Assembly: GCF_043194295.1 (NCBI RefSeq)
Contig: NZ_JBAFVK010000019.1
Length of the DNA stretch: 64,000 bases
From: Xanthobacter autotrophicus
GTDB taxonomy: Bacteria; Pseudomonadota; Alphaproteobacteria; Rhizobiales; Xanthobacteraceae
Direction: 5' to 3' (one strand)
In this document: piece after piece, positions 1 through 6,502 of the stretch
How the letters are laid out: every line of letters begins with the position of its first letter
Position numbering within the stretch: the stretch's first letter is position 1
Position numbers and translations under genes: made by a program
Notes under the pieces: generated by a model
What the model was told of the DNA's origin: nothing
The model's input: only the letters and a program-made list of their open reading frames with translations
Databases searched by the model: none

Positions 1-1
1 G

Positions 2-517
2 GTGCATGCCAAGGAGCACCGCACCGCCCGCATCGAGGGTTGGCACCGGGCGTTCTGCCTCACCACCCTGATCGGGCGCGGCACCACCGACAATCCCGGC
101 CTCACCCTCGGCCTCGACGAGGGCGGCGCCTGCCACGGCATCGCCCTGCGCATCGACGAGGCGATCCTGGAGCGCGAGCTGTCCATCCTGTGGCGACGGG
201 AGATGCTGTCGGGCGCCTATGTGCCACGCTGGCTGGACGTTTTCGATGCAGATGGCGCGCGCTTCGGCAGCGCCATCTCCTTCACCATCGACCGCAGCAG
301 TTGCCAATATGCCGGCGGGCTCACCCACGCCGAAATCATCCGCCGGCTCGCCCACGCCTCCGGCGCCATCGGCTCGGCGGCGGACTATCTGTTCCAGACC
401 TGCGCCGGGCTGCGCTCCCACGGCATCCCCGACCCGGTGCTGGAGGCGCTGGCGGTGGAGGTGGCCGCCGCCCGCGACGAGACCATGATACGGGAGGCCT
501 GCGGCCGCACCCCGTAG
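2..517 (+). CDS. chaC: ChaC-type gamma-glutamylcyclotransferase, 5' truncated
   Basis: This is the C-terminal 170 or so residues of a protein cut by the window edge. The segment WHRAFCLTTLIGRGTTDNPG followed by LTLGLDEGGACHGIALRI matches the core of ChaC-like glutathione-specific gamma-glutamylcyclotransferases, which cleave glutathione to 5-oxoproline and Cys-Gly in the cytoplasm. The substrate-binding YGSL-type motif expected near the N-terminus would lie upstream of the window. The first in-frame GTG at position 2 is only where the window opens and is unlikely to be the true start. It ends 16 bp from the convergent dehydrogenase gene. Confidence 0.85.
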   Translation: MHAKEHRTARIEGWHRAFCLTTLIGRGTTDNPGLTLGLDEGGACHGIALRIDEAILERELSILWRREMLSGAYVPRWLDVFDADGARFGSAISFTIDRSSCQYAGGLTHAEIIRRLAHASGAIGSAADYLFQTCAGLRSHGIPDPVLEALAVEVAAARDETMIREACGRTP

Positions 518-533
518 CACGATGGCCCCGGCC

Positions 534-1469
534 TCACACCACGGCGGTGGGCAGGGCTTCCCCAGAAAAGTGTGCCACCAGATTGGCCAGCACCAGATCC
601 GCCATGGCCTGCCGAGTCTCGCCGGTGGCGCTCCCCATGTGCGGCGCAAGCACCACGTTGGACAGGCCGAAAAAGCCGTCCGGCACCCGCGGCTCGTCGG
701 CGAACACGTCAAGGGCGGCGCCCCCGAGGCGACCCTCCTGCAGCGCCGCCAGCAGCGCCGGCTCATCCACCAGCGCGCCGCGCGCCACGTTCACGATGAC
801 GCCGCTGGGCCCGAGGGCGTCCATGACGGGGCGGTCGATGACATTGCGCGTTTCCGCCGAAGCCGACGCCGCCAGCACGAGCACATCGCTACGCGCCGCA
901 AGCGCCAGCGGCGTCGGCTTGAAATCATAGGGCACGTCCTGCCTGGTCCGGCCACAATAGGCGATCTGCGCGTCGAAGCCCTCCAGCCGCCGCGCGATGG
1001 CCCGCCCGATGCGGCCCAGCCCGAAGATGCCGAAGCGCCGCCGCGAGACCTTGACGCCGAACGGCAGAGTCCCGCCCGGCCACTGGCCGGCGCGCACGAA
1101 GGCGTCGCCCCTCACGATCTGCCGCAGCAGTGCGATGGACAGGCCGATGGCGAAGTCCGCCACGTCCTCGGTGAGCACATCCGGCGTGTTGGTGACGCGA
1201 ACACCCCGGCGACGGGCCTCCACCAGATCCACCTTGTCGAAGCCCACGCCGTTGATGGCGACGATCTCCAGCGCCGGCAGCCTCGCCCCGAGGTCCGGCG
1301 GCAGGCCGAGGTGGGCGCCCGTGACGAGGCCCCGGATGGCGCCGGCGTGGCGGGCGAGGAACCCCTCGGGGTCCTTGCTCTCGAAGAAGCGATGCACGGT
1401 GAAGCGCTCGGCCAGCGCCGCCTCAAGGCCGGGCAGCTGCGGGCAAAACTGGATGATCTCGGGCTTCAT
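534..1469 (-). CDS. D-isomer-specific 2-hydroxyacid dehydrogenase
   Basis: A 311-residue NAD(P)H-dependent dehydrogenase of the glyoxylate/hydroxypyruvate reductase type, reducing 2-oxoacids in the cytoplasm. The Rossmann motif GLGRIG is at residues 150-155. The catalytic triad expected for the family is present: Arg230 (NVARGA), Glu259 (ADEP) and His277 (APHMGS). Length is normal for the family. The open frame extends much further upstream, but ATG at 1469 is preceded by a GAGGACAGG ribosome site and gives the standard N-terminus, so I chose it. Exact substrate (glyoxylate, hydroxypyruvate or 2-ketogluconate) cannot be read from the sequence. Confidence 0.9.
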   Translation of the reverse strand: MKPEIIQFCPQLPGLEAALAERFTVHRFFESKDPEGFLARHAGAIRGLVTGAHLGLPPDLGARLPALEIVAINGVGFDKVDLVEARRRGVRVTNTPDVLTEDVADFAIGLSIALLRQIVRGDAFVRAGQWPGGTLPFGVKVSRRRFGIFGLGRIGRAIARRLEGFDAQIAYCGRTRQDVPYDFKPTPLALAARSDVLVLAASASAETRNVIDRPVMDALGPSGVIVNVARGALVDEPALLAALQEGRLGGAALDVFADEPRVPDGFFGLSNVVLAPHMGSATGETRQAMADLVLANLVAHFSGEALPTAVV

Positions 1470-2201
1470 GACCTGTCCTCGATGGATCGGCGCGGGGCGC
1501 GGCCCGGGCCTGGAATTCTGATGCTGCGGCCGGGCCCCGCCCGGCCCCTCTGCCGCACCGTAGCCGGATTCGGCGCCTGCCAATTTCGGGCGGAGGGCAC
1601 GGTGGGGGCAAGGGTGTCGTCGCCACGTCGAGGGGGAACGGGGCAGAGGATGCCGAAATAGAGCACCGCAGCCCCGGGAGCGGCGGCAAGGTGGCGGTGC
1701 TGCACCGCACACCATGGCGCGCCCCGCGCGGCCTGTGTCCACCGGAGCGACTCCGGCAGGACATGGAATTCGTTGGGGCCGAGAGCGCCCCTGCCGGAGC
1801 ACCGGAATGCCGGCCACCCCTCCGCCCGCTACCTCACACGGAACAGATCGCGCTGATCCTCATAATACGAAGGGCGGAGCGTTGAGTTGCTTCACCCGAA
1901 AGTATAAGATTCTGGCGGCTTTGGAAAAAGCCGCTCCGGACCTGGTCGAACGCAACTGCAAAACACCGAAAATACCGCTAAACTTCTGATCTGAAGCGAT
2001 TCTTTGCCCCAAAAGCACTGTGTGCGGTGCGGGAGCCTGCCGCAGGAGTATCGCCCAAAGTACGGTATCTCCCCAACTAGCGTCCGCCGCGCGGCTGGTC
2101 CAGATTGCAGGCGCGACGTGTGGCCCGCTCCGGCCCTGCGTCGTCCCACGATAACAATCAGGTCCGCGGAACAGCCGTGGACCGCAAAGGGAGGGGCTCC
2201 G
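1470..2201. other. Intergenic region upstream of yjcH-actP
   Basis: About 730 bp with no convincing gene; open frames here run through G+C-rich sequence without ribosome sites. From about 1880 to 2020 the sequence is clearly more A+T-rich than its surroundings, which suits a promoter and regulator-binding region for the acetate genes downstream. A small hairpin (GCGGCTTT, GGAAA, AAGCCGC) lies around 1915-1935. I could not assign specific -35 and -10 boxes. Confidence 0.5.
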
Positions 2202-2510
2202 ATGGACGCATCTCTGGCCGCGCGCATTGCGGCCGACCCCAATTATCAGAAGTTGAAGGCGACGCGCTCGCGCTTCGGCTGGATTCTCACTTTCGCGATG
2301 CTGGTCGTTTACTACGGCTTCATCCTGCTTATTGCCTTCGACAAGGCCGTTCTTGCCGCGCGTATCGGCTCCGGCGTGATGACATGGGGTATTCCCATCG
2401 GCTTCGGCGTGATCGTCTTCACGATCCTCATCACCGCCATCTATGTCCGCCGCGCGAACAGCGAGTTCGACGACCTTTCCGAGAAGATCAAGCAGCAGGT
2501 GCTCAAGTGA
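2202..2510 (+). CDS. yjcH: DUF485 membrane protein YjcH
   Basis: A 102-residue inner-membrane protein with two predicted helices, roughly residues 26-48 and 60-82, ending in a charged tail. This is the DUF485 family, nearly always encoded just upstream of the acetate permease ActP and presumed to assist it. The ATG at 2202 follows a strong AAGGGAGGGG ribosome site; longer upstream starts lack one. Its TGA overlaps the actP ATG (TGATG), so the two are translationally coupled. Confidence 0.93.
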   Translation: MDASLAARIAADPNYQKLKATRSRFGWILTFAMLVVYYGFILLIAFDKAVLAARIGSGVMTWGIPIGFGVIVFTILITAIYVRRANSEFDDLSEKIKQQVLK

Positions 2511-4246
2511 TGTCGACGCATGCTTTCATCGGCAAGGCGGCGCGCCTTGCGGGCCTGACCCTTTGCGCGCTGGCGCTGGCTCCCGCGGCGGCCTTCGCTG
2601 CCGAGGCCATCGGCGCCTCGGAAAAACAGGCCACCAACTGGACCGCGATCGCCATGTTCGCGATCTTCGTGGTCGGCACCCTTTTCATCACCAAATGGGC
2701 GGCGGCGAAGACCAAGTCGGCGGCCGACTTCTACACCGCCGGCGGCGGCATCACCGGCTTCCAGAACGGCCTCGCCATCGCCGGCGACTACATGTCCGCG
2801 GCTTCGTTCCTCGGCATCTCCGCGGCGGTGATGATCTCCGGCTTCGACGGCCTCATCTACTCCATCGGCTTCCTGGTGGGTTGGCCCATCCTCACCTTCC
2901 TGATGGCGGAACGCCTGCGCAACCTCGGCAAGTTCACCTTCGCCGACGTGGCCGCCTTCCGCTTCGCCCAGACCCCGGTGCGCGTGTTCGCGGCCTCCGG
3001 CACGCTGGTGGTGGTGGCCTTCTATCTCATCGCCCAGATGGTGGGTGCCGGCCAGCTGATCAAGCTGCTGTTCGGCCTCGACTACTGGATCGCGGTGGTG
3101 ATCGTCGGCGCGCTGATGATGGTCTACGTGCTGTTCGGCGGCATGACCGCCACCACCTGGGTGCAGATCATCAAGGCCTGCCTGCTGCTCGGCGGCGCCA
3201 CCTTCATGGCGCTCATGGTGCTGTGGCGCTACGGCTTCAGCCCGGAGAACATGTTCGCGGCGGCGGTCGCCGTGAAGACGCAGATCGCCACCGCCAAGGG
3301 CGCTGCCCCGGCGGCCGCTGAAGCGGCTGGCCAGTCCATCATGGGGCCGGGCACCTTCATCAAGGATCCGATCTCGGCCATCTCCTTCGGCATGGCGCTC
3401 ATGTTCGGCACCGCCGGCCTGCCCCATATCCTGATGCGCTTCTTCACCGTGCCCAGCGCCAAGGAAGCGCGCAAGTCGGTGATGTGGGCCACCGGGTGGA
3501 TCGGCTACTTCTACCTGCTCACCTTCATCATCGGCTTCGGCGCCATCACCTTCGTCCTCACCAATCCCGGCTTCCTCGACGCCAAGGGCGCTCTGGTGGG
3601 CGGCAACAACATGGCGGCGGTGCATCTGGCCCAGGCGGTCGGCGGCAACATCTTCCTCGGCTTCATCTCGGCGGTGGCGTTCGCGACCATCCTCGCGGTG
3701 GTGGCGGGCCTGACGCTCTCGGGCGCCTCGGCGGTGTCGCACGACCTCTATTCCACGGTGCTGAAGAAGGGTAAGGCCGACAGCGCGGCGGAACTCAAGG
3801 TCTCGCGCATCACCACCATCTGCCTCGGCATCCTGGCGGTGCTGCTGGGCATCGCCTTCGAGAAGCAGAACATCGCCTTCATGGTGTCCCTGGCCTTCGC
3901 GGTGGCGGCCTCGGCCAACTTCCCGGTGCTGTTCATGTCGGTGCTGTGGAAGGATTGCACCACCCGCGGCGCGGTGATCGGCGGCTTCCTCGGGCTCGCC
4001 TCCTCGGTGATCCTCACCATCCTGTCGCCGTCGGTGTGGGAAGCTACCCTGGGCAACCCGGTTGGCTCGGCACCGTTCCCCTACACCTCGCCGGCGCTGT
4101 TCTCCATGACGTTCGGCTTCGTCGGCATCTGGCTGTTCTCGATCCTCGACAACAGCCCGCGGGCGAAGATCGACCGGGCCGGCTTCCCGGCGCAGCAGGT
4201 GCGCTCCGAAACCGGCATCGGAGCCTCGGAAGCCTCGGGTCACTGA
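2510..4246 (+). CDS. actP: Cation/acetate symporter ActP
   Basis: A 578-residue sodium:solute symporter (SSF family) that imports acetate and related short monocarboxylates across the inner membrane. It starts with a hydrophobic N-terminal segment ending AAAFAAEA, typical of ActP, and then has about 13 further membrane segments. The family hallmarks ADFYTAGG and NGLAIAGDYMSAASFLGI are present, as is the conserved GLPHILMRFFTVP stretch in the middle. The start at 2510 overlaps the yjcH stop. The signalling operon starting at 4692 contains a kinase whose sensor half is from the same transporter family, so acetate or a related acid is the likely signal for the region. Confidence 0.95.
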   Translation: MSTHAFIGKAARLAGLTLCALALAPAAAFAAEAIGASEKQATNWTAIAMFAIFVVGTLFITKWAAAKTKSAADFYTAGGGITGFQNGLAIAGDYMSAASFLGISAAVMISGFDGLIYSIGFLVGWPILTFLMAERLRNLGKFTFADVAAFRFAQTPVRVFAASGTLVVVAFYLIAQMVGAGQLIKLLFGLDYWIAVVIVGALMMVYVLFGGMTATTWVQIIKACLLLGGATFMALMVLWRYGFSPENMFAAAVAVKTQIATAKGAAPAAAEAAGQSIMGPGTFIKDPISAISFGMALMFGTAGLPHILMRFFTVPSAKEARKSVMWATGWIGYFYLLTFIIGFGAITFVLTNPGFLDAKGALVGGNNMAAVHLAQAVGGNIFLGFISAVAFATILAVVAGLTLSGASAVSHDLYSTVLKKGKADSAAELKVSRITTICLGILAVLLGIAFEKQNIAFMVSLAFAVAASANFPVLFMSVLWKDCTTRGAVIGGFLGLASSVILTILSPSVWEATLGNPVGSAPFPYTSPALFSMTFGFVGIWLFSILDNSPRAKIDRAGFPAQQVRSETGIGASEASGH

Positions 4247-4321
4247 CCTCACGGCTCTCCTGATGCCGTGGCCGGATCACCTCCGGCCCGGCATAAAGAC
4301 GAGGACAGCCGGATCAAAATC

Positions 4322-4344
4322 CCCCGGGCCGACACGGCCCGGGG
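4322..4344 (+). terminator. Hairpin downstream of actP
   Basis: A perfect 9-bp inverted repeat CCCCGGGCC with loop GACAC sits 75 bp after the actP stop. No T tract follows, so it may act as a transcript-stabilising stem or weak terminator. Confidence 0.45.
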
Positions 4345-4469
4345 ACAAGGTGTCCTCGCTCCGGCAGCTGGAGGCGGTCGGGCCATCCGACCGCACCGGC
4401 GCGTCCGTTTCCCGCCCAAGAACCACGAGAGCGGCCTGCCGCTCTCCCGGGACGCTCCTGCGCCCCCAA

Positions 4470-4489
4470 CCCGCCCGACACCGGGCGGG
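4470..4489 (+). terminator. Second hairpin after actP
   Basis: A perfect 8-bp stem CCCGCCCG with loop ACAC and right arm CGGGCGGG, followed by CTTCGGCATT. It lies in the 445-bp gap between actP and the DUF294 gene and could separate the two transcription units. Confidence 0.45.
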
Positions 4490-4588
4490 CTTCGGCATTG
4501 ACGCCGCCGGCCCCGGCCGTACGGCGCCGGGACGGCTTCAGGGCATGCGCCGGCCAGATTGCGCCGCGCTCCGATCGGCACATGCTTC

Positions 4589-4616
4589 TTCCTTGAATTT
4601 GGTTCCTTGAATTTGG
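4589..4616 (+). repeat. Tandem 14-bp repeat, two copies
   Basis: The unit TTCCTTGAATTTGG occurs twice without interruption, about 75 bp upstream of the DUF294 start. The A+T-richer sequence marks the promoter-proximal region of the signalling operon. It could be a regulator site or simply slippage within a dispersed repeat. Confidence 0.6.
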
Positions 4617-4644
4617 TGCGCGATTCACCGGACAAATTCATTCC

Positions 4645-4667
4645 ATCTGCTCGGATCGCGCTCTAGC
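4645..4667 (+). repeat. 23-bp motif, copy A (before DUF294 gene)
   Basis: The motif ATCTGCTCGG-ATCGCGCTCTAGC ends 25 bp before the DUF294 start codon. Two related copies occur at 24349-24371 and 46384-46406, also just upstream of start codons, with CTG, TCGG, CG, GCT and TAGC held in common. Confidence 0.6.
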
Positions 4668-4691
4668 CAGGCACCGCGGGGGCTTTCATCC

Positions 4692-6155
4692 ATGACCGAT
4701 GAAACAGGCTCGCCTCTCGTCAATACCAGCCGCGAGCGCCGCGAGTTCGTCTCGCTGATGACCTCGCGGGTGCGCGACGTGTTCCTGCGCAAGCCGTTCT
4801 ACGTGGACGGGTCCATGGACCTCGTCAGCCTGTGCCGTGCCCTGTCCGAGCGTGGGCTCAGCGAGGCCCTGGTGCGCGACGGCGGCCGCATCGGCATCTT
4901 CACCACCACCGACCTGCGCGACGCCCTGCTGGGCGAGACGCCCCCCGCCCGCCTGCCGGTGCGGGCGGTGGCGACCTTCGACCCCTGTTCGGTGCGCCCC
5001 GACGCCGAGCTGTTCGAGGCCCTCATCCTCATGCTGCGCCACCGCATCCACCGGGTGGTGGTGCGCGAGGGCACGGACGAGGCCGGCATCGTCGGCGTGC
5101 TGGGCCAGCTCGATCTCATGGCCTTCGTGGCCAACCACTCCCACCTCATCGCTTTGGAGGCCGAGCAGGCCACCAGCCTTGAAGAACTGAAGGCCGCCGC
5201 GCGGCAGATCGACAGCCTCGTCGGCGTGCTCGATGCGGACGGGGTGCGGGTGGAAGTCATCGCGGCGCTGGTGGGCGAACTGAACCGGCAGGTGTTCCGC
5301 CGCCTGTGGGAGATGCTGGCCCCGGAGGACCTGCGCGCCAACTCCTGCCTCGTGGTGATGGGCTCGGAGGGGCGCGGCGAGCAGATCATCAAGACCGACC
5401 AGGACAATGCCCTGCTGCTGGCCGACGGCTTCACCTGCGACGGCCTCGACGACATCACCGCCCGCTTCACCGCGGCGCTGATCGATTTCGGCTATCCGCC
5501 CTGCCCCGGCGGCATCATGCTGAGCCAGCCCCTGTGGTGCCAGAATGTGTCGGCCTTCAAGGAGACGCTCCGGCAGTGGATCCACGGCGGCGACCGGGAC
5601 GGGCCCATGAATCTCGCCATCTTCCTCGATGCCGCTCCGGTGGCGGGGGACGCCGCGCTGTTGAAGGCGGCGCGGGACCATGTGGACTTCCTGATGATGA
5701 ACGACGCCGGCTATTTCGCCCGCTTCGCCCAGGCGGTGGAGCGCTTCGGCGAGGGTGGCGGCTGGTGGACGAGGCTGCCGGGCCTCACCGGGCGGGCGGC
5801 GGCGGAAATCGACATCAAGAAGCTCGGCATCTTCCCTCTGGTGCATGGGGTGCGGGCGCTGGCGCTGGAACACCGGGTCGGCGCGCTCGGCACCGCCGAC
5901 CGGCTCCAGGCGCTGGTGGCCACCGGCCATATGGAGGCAAGCTTCGCCCGCGACCTCACCGACGCGCTGCGCTTCCTCATCTCGCTGAAGCTCGCCAATA
6001 ATCTGCGCCAGATCGCAGCCGGCCGCGCCCCCGGCAACGCCATCCGCCTCACCGATCTCGGCACCCTGGAACGCCAGGCTCTGAAGGAGGCCCTCGCCAT
6101 CGTGCGGGGCTTCAAGCAATGGCTGTCCCGGCACTACCGGTTCGACGCCCTATGA
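4692..6155 (+). CDS. CBS-domain DUF294 nucleotidyltransferase-like protein
   Basis: A 487-residue cytoplasmic protein. Residues 1 to about 150 form a CBS-domain pair (ligand-binding, usually adenine nucleotides). A DUF294 nucleotidyltransferase-like domain follows, with GSEGRGEQ and KTDQDNALL near residues 222-240, the motif region that in GlnD-type enzymes binds metal and nucleotide. The C-terminal third is the helical DUF294_C domain. It is the first gene of an overlapping operon with a transporter-kinase and an exonuclease fusion, downstream of actP. Similar gene sets beside actP are known in pseudomonads. Whether it transfers nucleotides, and to what, is unknown. Confidence 0.88.
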   Translation: MTDETGSPLVNTSRERREFVSLMTSRVRDVFLRKPFYVDGSMDLVSLCRALSERGLSEALVRDGGRIGIFTTTDLRDALLGETPPARLPVRAVATFDPCSVRPDAELFEALILMLRHRIHRVVVREGTDEAGIVGVLGQLDLMAFVANHSHLIALEAEQATSLEELKAAARQIDSLVGVLDADGVRVEVIAALVGELNRQVFRRLWEMLAPEDLRANSCLVVMGSEGRGEQIIKTDQDNALLLADGFTCDGLDDITARFTAALIDFGYPPCPGGIMLSQPLWCQNVSAFKETLRQWIHGGDRDGPMNLAIFLDAAPVAGDAALLKAARDHVDFLMMNDAGYFARFAQAVERFGEGGGWWTRLPGLTGRAAAEIDIKKLGIFPLVHGVRALALEHRVGALGTADRLQALVATGHMEASFARDLTDALRFLISLKLANNLRQIAAGRAPGNAIRLTDLGTLERQALKEALAIVRGFKQWLSRHYRFDAL

Positions 6156-6502
6156 GCGCGGGTGACCAGACCGGCGGGGATCCCGCCCCGCCCCGCCCCG
6201 CCGTTCCGGCGGCGGCGCAGGCGCATGCCCCGTCCGAGCGTGGGCCGCGCCCGCAGATCCTGCTGGCCCTGTTCGCCACCGGCGTGCTGGCCTTCAATTT
6301 CCCGCTGCTCATGGTGTGGGACGCGGAGGCAACCGTGTTCGGCCTGCCGCTCTTGCCGGTGGCCCTGTTCGCCATCTGGGCGGCGCTGATCGCCGCCCTC
6401 GCGGTGGCCAGCGAGCGCCGGCCGAAGGTCACCCCTCAAATCTGGCCACCGATCCTGCCGCCGCGAGACGGCGTGCAGCAGCCTCCAGCGGAGGCGCCAT
6501 GA
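6152..6502 (+). CDS. Small two-helix membrane protein in acetate-signalling operon
   Basis: A 116-residue protein with a Pro/Ala-rich N-terminal 30 residues, two predicted membrane helices at about residues 36-56 and 63-85, and a short Pro-rich tail. Its ATG overlaps the DUF294 stop (ATGA), and its own stop overlaps the next ATG the same way; the internal ATG at 6152 was chosen because of this coupling. I do not recognise a named family with certainty. Position suggests it assembles with, or assists, the SSF-kinase encoded directly downstream. Confidence 0.8.
   Translation: MSAGDQTGGDPAPPRPAVPAAAQAHAPSERGPRPQILLALFATGVLAFNFPLLMVWDAEATVFGLPLLPVALFAIWAALIAALAVASERRPKVTPQIWPPILPPRDGVQQPPAEAP

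Noticed and set aside
1892..2242. Possible small gene on the minus strand upstream of yjcH
   Set aside because: It spans the A+T-rich promoter-like region, lacks a ribosome site and runs into the yjcH coding sequence; the peptide has no recognisable feature.
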